Positions 32,426-41,665 are shown, counted from the first letter of the stretch. The stretch is DNA of 64,000 nt from Nocardia inohanensis NBRC 100128 (GCF_001612945.1 NZ_BDBK01000012.1:62001-126000); one strand, 5' to 3'. Notes: a model not told the origin generated them from the sequence alone. Made by a program: numbers and translations.

Positions 32426-33298
32426 ATGAACAAGATGAACGAGACCAAGACATGGCTCATCACCGGCGCGAGCTCGGGGCTCGGCCGCGCGCTCGCCGAG
32501 GCGGCGCTGGCGGCCGGCGAGCAGGTGGTCGGGACGGCGCGACAGCTCGATCGCTTCGACGGGCTCACGGCGCGTTACGAAGATCGGTTCCTCGCCGTCG
32601 AACACGATGTGCGCGATACGGCGGGAGCGGCGGCGGTCGTGCAGCGCGCGGTGGAGGTGTTCGGGCGGGTCGATGTGCTCGTCAACAATGCCGGCGCCGG
32701 ACAGGTCGGTGCCGCCGAGGAGATCACCGATGCCGCACTGCGGGACATGCTCGAGCAGCATCTGTTCGGCCCGGCCGCTTATGTGCGTGCCGTGCTGCCC
32801 CACTTCCGGGAGCGTCGCTCGGGCGCGATCGTGCAGATGAGCAGCCAGGGCGGGCGGATGTCGTTCCCCGCCGTCGGCAGCTACTCGGCGGGGAAGTTCG
32901 CGCTCGAGGGCTGGTCGGAGGCGCTCGCGGGCGAGGTGGCGCCGTTCGGCATTCGCGTCCTCATCGTCGAGCCCAGCCGGTTCCGTACCGCGTTCAACGC
33001 CGCCGACGTACTCCGAACAGCGCAGCCGAGCGCGACCTACGACGAAACCATCGGTGCCGTGCGCACGAACATGGCCGAGGCCGACGGCCGCCAGGAGGGC
33101 GACCCGGCACGCGCCGCCCTGGTGATCCGCGACATGCTCGACAATCCCGGTGCGCCACTGCGACTTCCGCTCGGCGCCGAGGCGGTTCGCAATCTCACCC
33201 GCGTCTACCGCGGTGCGCTCGACGACGTCGAGAAGTGGGCGGCGGTGAGCGAGTCGGCGGACTTTCCCGACATGCCGCCCGCGGTGCGCGCGTTCTGA
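32426..33298 (+). CDS. SDR-family oxidoreductase
   Basis: 290 residues, classical SDR: TGASSGLG for NAD(P), NNAGAG, and the catalytic SSQGG serine with YSAGK (tyrosine and lysine four apart). Long members with this C-terminus are common oxidoreductases of unknown substrate. The MerR gene follows 18 bases downstream and the promoter contains a MerR-type palindrome, so the pair looks like a self-contained inducible detoxification unit. Confidence 0.88.
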   Translation: MNKMNETKTWLITGASSGLGRALAEAALAAGEQVVGTARQLDRFDGLTARYEDRFLAVEHDVRDTAGAAAVVQRAVEVFGRVDVLVNNAGAGQVGAAEEITDAALRDMLEQHLFGPAAYVRAVLPHFRERRSGAIVQMSSQGGRMSFPAVGSYSAGKFALEGWSEALAGEVAPFGIRVLIVEPSRFRTAFNAADVLRTAQPSATYDETIGAVRTNMAEADGRQEGDPARAALVIRDMLDNPGAPLRLPLGAEAVRNLTRVYRGALDDVEKWAAVSESADFPDMPPAVRAF

Positions 33299-33316
33299 TC
33301 GCCGTAGGCTGCATCC

Positions 33317-33790
33317 ATGGCGACCGAAGCGCTGATCGAACGCATCCTCGCGGCCGGCGACGGGCCATCCTCCTCGGTGATCGATGCGCTGCACGAACTG
33401 CTCGACGACACCACGATCGAGGACTCGCCGACACCCAAGACCGTCGCGGAGGCCGCCCGCCTCGTCGGCCTGTCGGCGCACACCCTCCGGTACTACGAGC
33501 AGGAGGGACTCGTGCGGCCCGCGCGCAACGCCTCCGGGTACCGCGAGTACTCCGCGTTCGACCTGCGCCGCCTCGTCTTCCTCACCCGAATGCGGCTGTC
33601 GGGCATGACCATGACCGACCTCAAGCGCTACATCGCGCTCGTCGAGCAGGGTCCCGGCACCATTCCGGAACGCCGCCGCATCATGCTCGACCAGCAGGAC
33701 CGAATCAGGCGGCAGATCCGTGAACTCGGCCTGGCGCTGGAGACCACCGAGTACAAGATCCGTGTCTACGACGGACACCCGGAAGGCTGA
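33317..33790 (+). CDS. MerR-family regulator
   Basis: 157 residues. An N-terminal extension of about 40 residues, probably helical, precedes the MerR winged helix (TVAEAARLVGLSAHTLRYYE, then GLVRPARNASGYREY) and the dimerisation helix (PERRRIMLDQQDRIRRQIRE). There is no metal-binding cysteine pair, so it senses something other than metals. A TAGGCT -10-like box 8 bases upstream suggests an additional leaderless start. The likely target is the upstream SDR promoter. Confidence 0.88.
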   Translation: MATEALIERILAAGDGPSSSVIDALHELLDDTTIEDSPTPKTVAEAARLVGLSAHTLRYYEQEGLVRPARNASGYREYSAFDLRRLVFLTRMRLSGMTMTDLKRYIALVEQGPGTIPERRRIMLDQQDRIRRQIRELGLALETTEYKIRVYDGHPEG

Positions 33791-33874
33791 CGCGCCCGAG
33801 CAAGGTTTGCGATCACGAAGGTTTCATGTCCGGGCATCGGAACAGGTTGGCGTACAACGCCGTTGCTTCGGTAC

Positions 33875-34801
33875 ATGACCCTCGGAGTAGCTCTCGCCTT
33901 CGCGAATGCCGTTAATTATGTGGACGAGTCGGTGCGGCAGGCGCGTGTCGCCGCCGAACACGGGCTGACCTCGGTGTGGTTCGGACAGCGAATGGATTAC
34001 GACTCGGCGGCGCTGGCGGCGATCGTGGGCCGCGAGGTGCCCGGCCTTCAGGTCGGCACGTCCGCGATTCCGGTGACGGGCCGGCATCCGCTGCTGGTTT
34101 CGTCGCAGGCCCAGACGGCGCAGGCCGCCACCGGCGGTCGCTACCATCTCGGTATCGCGCTGGGATCCGCCTTTGCCGCAGGCGCTTTCGGGGTTCCGTT
34201 CGATCGCCCGATCGCCCGGCTGCGGGAATTCCTGACCGCGCTGCGGGAATTGCTCGATACCGGCACCGCGGACTTCCACGGCGAACTCCTCACCGCGGCA
34301 CCGCCGTTGCCGACGGCCGTGCCGGGGGCGGAGCCGCGGATACCGGTGCTGGTGGCCGCCATGGGTCCGCAGTCGCTGCGCGCCGCGGGCGAATTGGCCG
34401 ACGGCATCCTGCCCTACCTGGCCGGGCCCAGCACCCTGGCCGAACATATCGTCCCGGTGATCACCCGGGCGTCGTCCACCGCGCCGCGCATCGTGGCCTT
34501 CGTCCCCGGTGTGGTCACCGCCGAGGTCGAAGCCACCCGCGCCAAGGCGGTCGAGCAGATGGCTTTCTACGAGCAGATCCCGTCCTATCGCCGGGTCATC
34601 GATCTCGAGGGCGTGGACCGGGCCGGGCAGTTGGCCGTCATCGGCGACGAGGAGACCGTGGCGGCCGAGATCCAGCGCTACTACGATGCCGGAGCCACCG
34701 AAATCGTGCTCACCTCAACCGATCTGGCGTCCGAAGCCGACGAGCTGCGCACCTGGAAACTGCTCGGCGAGCTGAACCGGCGGCAGGCGCCCGCACGGTG
34801 A
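33875..34801 (+). CDS. LLM-class F420-dependent oxidoreductase
   Basis: 308 residues, luciferase-like TIM barrel (YVDESVRQARVAAEHGLTSV, then WFGQRMDYDSAALAAIVG, and RYHLGIALG). This family usually uses F420 in actinobacteria. The substrate is unknown. ATG at 33875 lacks a ribosome site; an in-frame TTG lies 12 bases before. Convergent with the dienelactone hydrolase gene 3 bases away. Confidence 0.85.
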   Translation: MTLGVALAFANAVNYVDESVRQARVAAEHGLTSVWFGQRMDYDSAALAAIVGREVPGLQVGTSAIPVTGRHPLLVSSQAQTAQAATGGRYHLGIALGSAFAAGAFGVPFDRPIARLREFLTALRELLDTGTADFHGELLTAAPPLPTAVPGAEPRIPVLVAAMGPQSLRAAGELADGILPYLAGPSTLAEHIVPVITRASSTAPRIVAFVPGVVTAEVEATRAKAVEQMAFYEQIPSYRRVIDLEGVDRAGQLAVIGDEETVAAEIQRYYDAGATEIVLTSTDLASEADELRTWKLLGELNRRQAPAR

Positions 34802-34804
34802 GGG

Positions 34805-35638
34805 TCACGGCTCGACCGGGTTGAGCCGGGCCACGAGGAAGGCGATGATCTCGTCGCGGGCCGCGGCGGTCGGCTCCCCTGCCGCATCGACCAGATGCGC
34901 GGTGACCACGCTGTGCGGGCAGCCGACGATCTGCGAGAAGAACGGCGGCGGAGCCGGATTCGCTGCCGAACCGGGCAGCACCCGCGGCTCGAAACGCGGG
35001 CCCAGCGCCGCGGCATAAGCGGCGAAACGCTGCTCGGTGCAGAAGCGGTCGCCCTCGAAGCGGTAGGCGCGCACCACGAGATCGTCGCGATCGAGCCGCT
35101 CCCGCACGTCCGCGAGCTCACCGGGCGAAATCTCCAGTCCCCCGGGCTCATCCAGCGGCAGCGTCGGCTGGCACAGCACCGGCGCCAGCACCGCGGGCTC
35201 GAGCATCATGGTGAGTGCGAAATTCCCGGTGAAGCACATACCCAGCGCGCCGACGCCGAGGCCGCCGCATTCGTGATGCGCCAGGGCCGCCAGCGCGCGC
35301 AGCCACACCGCGATCGGGCTGGACTTGCCCGCGCCGAAGGCCCGGAATTCCGCACTGACACAGGCTCGTTTGAAGACCTCCATACCGGCCTCGGCTTCCG
35401 GATAGGCGCCGTCGCGGCCGAACAGTGACGGCAGATAGACGGTGAGACCGGCGTCGCGCACCCAGCGGGCGAAGCGGGCCACATCGGGGCTGATGCCGGG
35501 CATTTCCGCCATGATGATGACCGCCGGTCCGGTGCCGCCGACATACACCGTGCGGGTTGCTCCGTCGAGCGTGATCGAGCGGGGGACGAAATCGGCGAGG
35601 TCGTCGTCGAGGGAATTCTGCGAGGGAGTCTGCTGCAC
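34805..35638 (-). CDS. Dienelactone hydrolase-family protein
   Basis: 277 residues, alpha/beta hydrolase with the cysteine nucleophile motif GMCFTGNFAL in place of serine, as in dienelactone hydrolases; the conserved histidine lies near CPHSVVTAH. It may open lactones from aromatic ring degradation, but no ring-cleavage genes are adjacent. It diverges from the AraC gene with a 74-base gap. Confidence 0.85.
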   Translation of the reverse strand: MQQTPSQNSLDDDLADFVPRSITLDGATRTVYVGGTGPAVIIMAEMPGISPDVARFARWVRDAGLTVYLPSLFGRDGAYPEAEAGMEVFKRACVSAEFRAFGAGKSSPIAVWLRALAALAHHECGGLGVGALGMCFTGNFALTMMLEPAVLAPVLCQPTLPLDEPGGLEISPGELADVRERLDRDDLVVRAYRFEGDRFCTEQRFAAYAAALGPRFEPRVLPGSAANPAPPPFFSQIVGCPHSVVTAHLVDAAGEPTAAARDEIIAFLVARLNPVEP

Positions 35639-35712
35639 ACCCGCAACCCTGCCGCAGCACGCCGGTACCTCACCATTGGCGGGATCGACACTTTTCGGTC
35701 TAATCTCGCCAC

Positions 35713-36735
35713 ATGATCACCCATCTCGCGCTGGACGGTGTACTCGAGGGTGCGCTCGGTCTCGGTCTCGACATCGTCGACACGGCGGCTGGGATCGCCG
35801 GTGAGACAGCGGGCGGGCGGCTGCGGCAGCGCGTCGTATCGGTCGACGGGCTGCCGGTCCGATCCAGCAGCGGGCGACCGATCAGCGTCGATGCCGAAAC
35901 CCCGCTCGGCTCAGCGAGGTTCGAACCCGGCGACCTACTGGTGCTGCCGGGGCCGTCAGCGACCAGCGAAGCGCGTGTCGACGAACTGCTGATGCGGCCC
36001 CAGACCACGCAGGCCGTCGCAAACATCCGGCGCGCCGCCGCATCCGGCGCTACGGTAGCCGCCTCCTGCTCGGCCGTTTTCGTGCTGGCGGCCTCGGGGC
36101 TGCTGTCCGGCCGGGCCGCCACCACCACCTGGTGGCTGGCGCCCCTGCTGGCCCGCCGCTTCCCGGATGTGACCGTGCGCGCCGACCGCATGGTGGTCGA
36201 CTGCGGCGAAACAGTCACCGCCGGTGCGGCTTTCGCGCACACGGATCTGATGCTGACGCTGGTCGCCCGCCTCGGCGGCGGTGCACTGGCCGAGCAGGTG
36301 GCCAATTACCTGGTGCTCGACGCCCGCATGTCGCAGTCGCGCTACATGGTGCTCGAGCATCTACGGACCACCGACCCCGCGCTGCGTGCGGTGCAACAGC
36401 ACGTGCACGCCAATCTGGCTCGGCAAATCTCGCTCGACGAATTGGCCGGGGTGGCAGCGGTTTCCACGCGCACCCTGACCCGCCGCATCCGCGACCATCT
36501 CGGCGTCTCCGTCACCGAGTACGTGCAACGTCTCCGGGTCGGACAGGCGGCCACCCTGCTCGCGACCACGCGCGACCCCGTCGACGTGATCGCGAGCGCG
36601 GTCGGTTACGCCGATCCGGCCGCCTTCCGGCGCATCTACCGCAGGCATACCGGCGAGACGCCGACCGCCACCCGCACCCGCGCCGACCAGCCAGATCAGC
36701 GGGCCCCTCGACCCGGCGACCTCAGTCACGCATGA
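35713..36735 (+). CDS. AraC-family regulator with DJ-1/PfpI-like domain (FtrA type)
   Basis: 340 residues. Residues 1-190 form a class I amidotransferase-like/DJ-1 domain with the nucleophile-position cysteine in ASCSAVFVLA; residues 215-320 hold two AraC helix-turn-helix motifs (ISLDELAGVAAVSTRTLTRR, then VDVIASAVGYADPAAFRRIY). TAATCT 7 bases before the ATG implies a leaderless message. Divergent from the dienelactone hydrolase gene, the probable target. Its 3' end overlaps the convergent HxlR gene by 14 bases. Confidence 0.88.
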   Translation: MITHLALDGVLEGALGLGLDIVDTAAGIAGETAGGRLRQRVVSVDGLPVRSSSGRPISVDAETPLGSARFEPGDLLVLPGPSATSEARVDELLMRPQTTQAVANIRRAAASGATVAASCSAVFVLAASGLLSGRAATTTWWLAPLLARRFPDVTVRADRMVVDCGETVTAGAAFAHTDLMLTLVARLGGGALAEQVANYLVLDARMSQSRYMVLEHLRTTDPALRAVQQHVHANLARQISLDELAGVAAVSTRTLTRRIRDHLGVSVTEYVQRLRVGQAATLLATTRDPVDVIASAVGYADPAAFRRIYRRHTGETPTATRTRADQPDQRAPRPGDLSHA

Positions 36736-37192
36736 GCGCGATCGCTCCGGCTCCCGGTTCCGCCACCACCTCACCCGTCGCAAGCCGATGCCCGTCGGCG
36801 CATTCGAGGTGCAGGCGGACTTCGGCGCCGCAGTCGCGGTGGCGGTACACCGTGGCCGGGCCACGCTCGTCGGCACGATAGGCGTCGCCCCATTCGTGCA
36901 TTGCGGCGAACACCGGCATGAGCGCTTGCCCCGCCGGTGTGAGGTGATACTCGTGTCGCTCGCGCTGCCCCGGCAGCCGGTAGGGCGTGGAGTAGAGCAA
37001 GCCGTCACCGACCAAGGCCTCGAGGCGGCGAGACAGCACCGGCGGCGAGATCGCCAAGTGCCGCTCGATGTCGTGGAATCGATGCAGGCCGCGGAAGATC
37101 TCACGCAGGATCAGCAGCACCCACGGTTTCCCGACCACATCGAGAGTGCGGCCGACGCCGCAGTTGACCGTGTCTTGCTCGTGCCACTCCAT
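36722..37192 (-). CDS. HxlR-family regulator with C-terminal extension
   Basis: 156 residues. HxlR winged helix about 10-105 (TLDVVGKPWVLLILREIFRG, then SRRLEALVGDGLL) plus a C-terminal extension with two cysteines (HRDCGAEVRLHLECADGH), possibly zinc- or redox-responsive. C11 near the N-terminus (NCGVGRTLD) matches the redox cysteine position of the family. It diverges from a tautomerase gene across two palindromic operators. Confidence 0.88.
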   Translation of the reverse strand: MEWHEQDTVNCGVGRTLDVVGKPWVLLILREIFRGLHRFHDIERHLAISPPVLSRRLEALVGDGLLYSTPYRLPGQRERHEYHLTPAGQALMPVFAAMHEWGDAYRADERGPATVYRHRDCGAEVRLHLECADGHRLATGEVVAEPGAGAIALMRD

Positions 37193-37205
37193 CCCGTCAT
37201 CCTAT

Positions 37206-37226
37206 TGACTTTCGTTTTGAAAGTCA
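37206..37226. promoter_or_regulatory. HxlR operator O1
   Basis: Perfect inverted repeat TGACTTTC-GTTTT-GAAAGTCA, 13 bases upstream of the HxlR start at 37192. Confidence 0.7.
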
Positions 37227-37238
37227 GCCAAGATTCCC

Positions 37239-37259
37239 TGACTACTACTTTGAAAGTTA
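37239..37259. promoter_or_regulatory. HxlR operator O2 (imperfect)
   Basis: TGACTACT-ACTTT-GAAAGTTA, the same layout as O1 with mismatches in the left arm; centre-to-centre distance 33 bases, about three helical turns. Ten bases before the tautomerase ATG. Confidence 0.6.
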
Positions 37260-37269
37260 GGCGGATCCC

Positions 37270-37695
37270 ATGCCCCTGGTCCGAATCTCGTTGCGCGACG
37301 ACACAACCGCGGAAACTCGGCGAGCGATCGCGGACGGAGTGCACCGAGCGCTGGTCTCGGCGATCGGCATCCCGCAGGACGACCGCTTCCAGATCATCGA
37401 ACCGCGTCCGGCCGATGCGCTCATCTATGCGCCGCAGTACCTCGGAATCGAGCACCGCAACGTGGTTTTCGTACAGATCGCACTGGTACGAGGCCGCTCG
37501 ACAGAACTCAAACAGGCGCTGTATCGCGCCATCGCCGACGAACTCGAAGCGGCCGGCGTACGCCGCGAAGATGTCGTGATCACCCTGACCGAGAACGGCA
37601 AGGAGGACTGGTCGATCGGAAACGGAGTGGCGCAGCTGCTCGACACCGACCTGCTCGAGCGACATGGAGCGCTGCGCCCGCAGGCGTCCGCGTAA
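37270..37695 (+). CDS. Tautomerase-family protein
   Basis: 141 residues, Tautomerase_2 type, with proline 2 (MPLVRISL) and a double beta-alpha-beta fold (VHRALVSAIGIPQDDRFQII). These small proteins are frequent targets of HxlR-type regulators that respond to reactive carbonyls or quinones. It is divergent from the HxlR gene with operators O1 and O2 between them. A strong bidirectional terminator follows. Confidence 0.85.
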   Translation: MPLVRISLRDDTTAETRRAIADGVHRALVSAIGIPQDDRFQIIEPRPADALIYAPQYLGIEHRNVVFVQIALVRGRSTELKQALYRAIADELEAAGVRREDVVITLTENGKEDWSIGNGVAQLLDTDLLERHGALRPQASA

Positions 37696-37701
37696 CGGGG
37701 A

Positions 37702-37729
37702 AAGGCGCTGCGGCGAACCGCAGCGCCTT
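37702..37729. terminator. Bidirectional terminator
   Basis: AAGGCGCTGCGG, loop CGAA, CCGCAGCGCCTT: a perfect 12-bp stem between the convergent tautomerase and fadB genes. Confidence 0.85.
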
Positions 37730-37741
37730 CGATTTCGATCG

Positions 37742-39889
37742 TCAGCCGCGCAGCGACGCGGGTACCTGGAAGCGCTCGCCGTAGCGTGCGGCGAGTTCGT
37801 CCGCACGCCGCACGAACGCGGCTCGGCCCTGGCCGTTGTAGCCGGCGACGAATTGATGCACGCCGCCAGTCCACGCCGGGTAGCCGATTCCGAAGATCGA
37901 ACCGATATTCGCGTCGGCCGAGGCGGTCAGCACACCCTCGTCGAAACACTTCTGGGTCTCGATCGCCTCGACGAACAGCATCCGGTCGATCAGGTCGCGG
38001 ATCGGCGCCGGCTCGCCCGCATCGGAGAGGTATCGCGTGCGCAGACCGGGCCACAGCCGCAACCGCTTGCCGCTCTCGTCGTATTCGTAGAAGCCCGCTT
38101 TCTCGAGCCGCCCGGGACGACCTTGGGCCAGCATGAATTCCATGACGCGGTGCGCGGGGTGGTCCGACGGGAGGGTCGAGTCGCCCCGCAGGGCTGCTTC
38201 GCGCGCTTCGGCCGCGACCTTCTGCATCAGCTTCAGGTTGAGTTCGTCGGCGAGTTGCAATGGGGCGGCCGGGTATCCGGCCTGCATCCCGGCCTGTTCG
38301 ATGGTGGCCGGTTCGATGCCTTCCTCCAGCATGGCGATCGCCTCGTGGATGAAGGTGCCGATCACGCGGGAGGTGAAGAAGCCGCGACTGTCGTTGACGA
38401 CGATCGGGGTCTTGCGGATGGCGAGGGTGTAGTCGAACACTCGCGCCAGGGCCTCGTCGGATGTCTTCTCGCCCTTGATGATCTCGACCAGCGGCATCTT
38501 GTCGACCGGTGAGAAGAAGTGAATACCGACGAAGGCCTCCGGCCGCTGCACGCCGGTGGCGAGCCCGGTGATCGGCAGGGTGGAGGTGTTCGAGCCGAGC
38601 AGTGCGTCGGGGTCGACGATGTTCTCGATCTCTTGGAACACAGTGTGTTTCAGCTCGGTGTTCTCGAAGACGGCCTCGATGACGAAGTCGACGCCGGCGA
38701 AGTCGTCCGCCGCAGCGGTCGGTGTGATGCGATCCAGCAGCGCCTTCGACTCGGCTTCGCTGGTCGTACCGCGAGCCAGCGCTTTGGCTTCGAGGCGTTC
38801 GCTGTAGTTCTTGCCGCGCTCGGCGGCTTCGATGGTGACGTCCTTCAGCACCACTTCGTATCCGGCCCGCGCGGAGACGTAGGCGATGCCCGCGCCCATC
38901 ATGCCCGCGCCGAGCACGCCGATCTTCTTGATCTCCCGCTTCGGCACGTCCTTCGGACGCGAACCGCCGTTGTTGATCGCCTGTAGGTCGAAGAAGATCG
39001 CCTGCATCATGTTCTTCGCCACCGGCCCGGTGAGCAGCGAGACGAAGTAGCGCGATTCGATGAGCGAGGCGGTGTCGAAATCGACCTGTGCGCCTTCGAT
39101 CGCGGCCGCCAGGATGGCGCGCGGTGCGGGCATGTTCGCGCCCTTGAGCTGTTTGCGCAGGTTGGCGGGGAACGCGGGCAGGTTCGCCGCGATCGCCGGT
39201 GCGGACGGGCCGCCGCCGGGGATGGCGAATCCCTTGATGTCCCAGGGCTGTACGCCCTTGTCCGGGTTGGCCTTGATCCATGCCTTCGCGGCGGGGACGA
39301 GTTCGTCGACGGTGCCGACCAATTCGTCGACCAGGCCGATTTCCTTGGCCGCGGCCGGATTTCGCCGCTGACCTTGCAGCAGCACACCCATCAGCGCGTT
39401 CTGGATACCGAGCAGGCGCACGGTGCGGATGATGCCGCCGCCCGCGGGGAGCAGGCCGAGAGTGACCTCGGGCAAACCGATCTGGCTACCCCGCACCTGC
39501 GCGGCGATGCGATGGTGACAGGCCAGCGCGATCTCCAGGCCGCCGCCGAGCGCCGCGCCGTTGATGGCCGCCACCACCGGCACGCCGAGTTGTTCGAGCC
39601 GGCGCAACGAGCCCTTGATCTCGCCGAGCTCGGCCATCATCGACTCCGCCTGATCGGGCGTGGTCTCGATCATGTCCTTCAAATCGCCACCCGCGAAGAA
39701 GGTCTTCTTCGCCGAGGTGAGTACGACACCGGTGATGTCGTCACGTTCGGCTTCGAGCCGCTGCACGGTGGCGGCCATCGACCGCCGGTACAGCTCGTTC
39801 ATCGTGTTCGCGCCCTGATTCGGGTCGTCCATGGTCAGCACGACGATGCCGTCGGCGTCCCGCTCCCACGCAATCATGTTGTCCGACAT
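37742..39889 (-). CDS. fadB: Fatty-acid oxidation multienzyme: enoyl-CoA hydratase / 3-hydroxyacyl-CoA dehydrogenase
   Basis: 715 residues. Hydratase domain about 10-200 (oxyanion segments FAGGDLKDM and INGAALGGGLEIAL), then the NAD-binding domain from about 335 (GVLGAGMMGAGIAYVSARAG) and the dehydrogenase C-terminal domains (HFFSPVDKMPLVEII, then GFFTSRV). It carries out the second and third steps of beta-oxidation. The thiolase gene ends 6 bases upstream in the same operon, as in the mycobacterial fadA-fadB pair (Rv0859-Rv0860), forming a trifunctional complex. Confidence 0.95.
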   Translation of the reverse strand: MSDNMIAWERDADGIVVLTMDDPNQGANTMNELYRRSMAATVQRLEAERDDITGVVLTSAKKTFFAGGDLKDMIETTPDQAESMMAELGEIKGSLRRLEQLGVPVVAAINGAALGGGLEIALACHHRIAAQVRGSQIGLPEVTLGLLPAGGGIIRTVRLLGIQNALMGVLLQGQRRNPAAAKEIGLVDELVGTVDELVPAAKAWIKANPDKGVQPWDIKGFAIPGGGPSAPAIAANLPAFPANLRKQLKGANMPAPRAILAAAIEGAQVDFDTASLIESRYFVSLLTGPVAKNMMQAIFFDLQAINNGGSRPKDVPKREIKKIGVLGAGMMGAGIAYVSARAGYEVVLKDVTIEAAERGKNYSERLEAKALARGTTSEAESKALLDRITPTAAADDFAGVDFVIEAVFENTELKHTVFQEIENIVDPDALLGSNTSTLPITGLATGVQRPEAFVGIHFFSPVDKMPLVEIIKGEKTSDEALARVFDYTLAIRKTPIVVNDSRGFFTSRVIGTFIHEAIAMLEEGIEPATIEQAGMQAGYPAAPLQLADELNLKLMQKVAAEAREAALRGDSTLPSDHPAHRVMEFMLAQGRPGRLEKAGFYEYDESGKRLRLWPGLRTRYLSDAGEPAPIRDLIDRMLFVEAIETQKCFDEGVLTASADANIGSIFGIGYPAWTGGVHQFVAGYNGQGRAAFVRRADELAARYGERFQVPASLRG

Positions 39890-39895
39890 GCCGAA

Positions 39896-41107
39896 TCAAA
39901 CCCTCTCGATGATCGTCGCAACACCCATACCGCCGGCCACGCACAGGGTGAGCAGCCCGTAGCGGCCATTGCGGCGTTCCAGCTCGTCGACGACCGTGCC
40001 GAGGATCATCGCGCCGGTGGCGCCCAGCGGATGCCCCATGGCGATCGCCCCGCCATTCACATTGAGCCTCTCGTCGGGAATCTTCAGCTCCTTCTGGAAC
40101 TTCAGCACCACCGACGCGAACGCCTCGTTGATCTCGAACAGGTCGATGTCCTCGACGGTCAAGCCCGCCTTGGCGAGCGCCTTCTCGGTCGCGGGCATCG
40201 GACCGGTCAGCATGATGGTCGCGTCCGCTCCACTGGTCGCGGTCGCCACCACGCGAGCGCGCGGCCGCAGACCCGACGCCTCGCCCGCTTCGGCGGAACC
40301 GACCAGGACCAGTGCGGCCCCGTCGACGATGCCTGAGCTGTTGCCGCCGTGATGGACGTGCTCGATCTTCTCCACGAAGTGGTACTTCTGTAGCGCCACC
40401 GCATCGAACCCGCCGGACTCGCCCAGCGTGGCGAACGCGGGCGCGAGCTTCGCCAGATCCTCGACAGTCGTTGTGGGACGCATGTGCTCGTCACGATCGA
40501 GCACGGTGAGGCCATTGATGTCCTTGACCGGAACCACGCTCTTAGCGAAGTAACCGGCGGACCAGGCGGCGTGCGCGCGCTGCTGCGAACGCACCGCATA
40601 GGCGTCCACGTCCTCGCGACTGAAGCCCTCCATCGTGGCGATCAGGTCGGCCCCGATCCCCTGCGGCACGAACCCGATGTCGTAGTTGGTCACCGGATCA
40701 GCCACCAGCGCCCCGCCATCGGACCCCATCGGCACCCGCGACATCGACTCGACGCCACCCGCGAGCACCAGATCCTCGAATCCCGAACGCACCTTCTGCG
40801 CAGCCAGATTCACCGCTTCGAGCCCCGACCCGCAGAAACGATTGAGCTGCACCCCACCGACCGTGTCCGGCAGTTTCGCCGCCAGCACCGCGGTGCGCGC
40901 GATATCCGCGCCCTGGTCCCCGAGCGGCGACACCACACCCAGCACCAGATCCGCGATCCGATCCTCGTCCAAGCCGGGGAACCGGTTTCGCATTTCGGCG
41001 ATCAGCCCGACGACCAGGTCGATCGGCTTCACCGAATGCAGCGCGCCCTTGCGGCCCTTACCGCGCGGCGTACGGATCGCCTCGAATATGTATGCCTCAG
41101 TCGGCAC
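39896..41107 (-). CDS. fadA: 3-ketoacyl-CoA thiolase
   Basis: 403 residues. The acyl-accepting cysteine is C92 in NRFCGSGLEAVN; GHPLGATGA and the C-terminal LCVAGGMG supply the histidine and second cysteine. It cleaves 3-ketoacyl-CoA at the last step of beta-oxidation as partner of FadB. The GTG at 41107 has AGGGAAG 6 bases upstream. Palindrome TGACTGTACGTGCGGTCA lies about 120 bases before the start and probably controls the fadA-fadB operon. Confidence 0.93.
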   Translation of the reverse strand: MPTEAYIFEAIRTPRGKGRKGALHSVKPIDLVVGLIAEMRNRFPGLDEDRIADLVLGVVSPLGDQGADIARTAVLAAKLPDTVGGVQLNRFCGSGLEAVNLAAQKVRSGFEDLVLAGGVESMSRVPMGSDGGALVADPVTNYDIGFVPQGIGADLIATMEGFSREDVDAYAVRSQQRAHAAWSAGYFAKSVVPVKDINGLTVLDRDEHMRPTTTVEDLAKLAPAFATLGESGGFDAVALQKYHFVEKIEHVHHGGNSSGIVDGAALVLVGSAEAGEASGLRPRARVVATATSGADATIMLTGPMPATEKALAKAGLTVEDIDLFEINEAFASVVLKFQKELKIPDERLNVNGGAIAMGHPLGATGAMILGTVVDELERRNGRYGLLTLCVAGGMGVATIIERV

Positions 41108-41225
41108 GTCGTACTTCCCTTCGTGATTCGCCATCCACGCGAAGGCCGGACGGCGCTCGTGCGGGGTTGCGACAGAGTGCGGCCGTCGGCAGCTGAAAAG
41201 CATGGCCTGAACCCGATGCTAAGGC

Positions 41226-41243
41226 TGACTGTACGTGCGGTCA
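41226..41243. promoter_or_regulatory. 18-bp palindromic operator, site 1 (fadAB)
   Basis: TGACTGTACGTGCGGTCA, matching TGACYG-N6-CRGTCA. In the gap between fadA and the roadblock gene. Confidence 0.75.
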
Positions 41244-41263
41244 ATAGGCGAGAGCGACCTCGC

Positions 41264-41665
41264 TCAGGCAGACCCCCGGCCGAGACGCGCGGTGGTCGAC
41301 AAGTGTGCGCCGACTCGATCCACGGTTCGATTGGCCTCGTAGGCCGCCATGGCGAGGTCCGCGTCGTCCTCGGCGAGCAGCGCCAGGCAGGCGTTGCTGC
41401 CCGCGGCCGTGACGAAGAGCGCGCCGCGGTCGAGTTCGATCAGCGTCTGGCAGACGCCGCCGACGCCGAAGTGGTGGCCCGCGCCGCGCGCCAGGCCGTG
41501 CAGGGCGGAGGCCATGGCGCAGAAGCGTTCCGCGTCGTCGCGGGTCATGGCGTCGGAACGGCCGAGCAGGAGGCCGTCGGTGGAGAGCACTACCGCATAG
41601 CGGACGCCCGGAAGGCGGGCGACCATGTCGTCGAGCAGCCAGTCGAGATTGGTGGGGGTGGACAT
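41264..41665 (-). CDS. Roadblock/LC7-domain protein (conservon CvnB-like)
   Basis: 133 residues, a single roadblock/longin fold (LDWLLDDMVARLPGVRYAVV, then SMASALHGLARG-like helix and LALLAEDDADLA). In actinobacterial conservons this protein works with a sensor kinase, a DUF742 protein and a small GTPase. Here it is last in the operon after the sensor kinase; the DUF742 and GTPase genes are absent, the next gene being fadA after a regulatory gap. Confidence 0.9.
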   Translation of the reverse strand: MSTPTNLDWLLDDMVARLPGVRYAVVLSTDGLLLGRSDAMTRDDAERFCAMASALHGLARGAGHHFGVGGVCQTLIELDRGALFVTAAGSNACLALLAEDDADLAMAAYEANRTVDRVGAHLSTTARLGRGSA

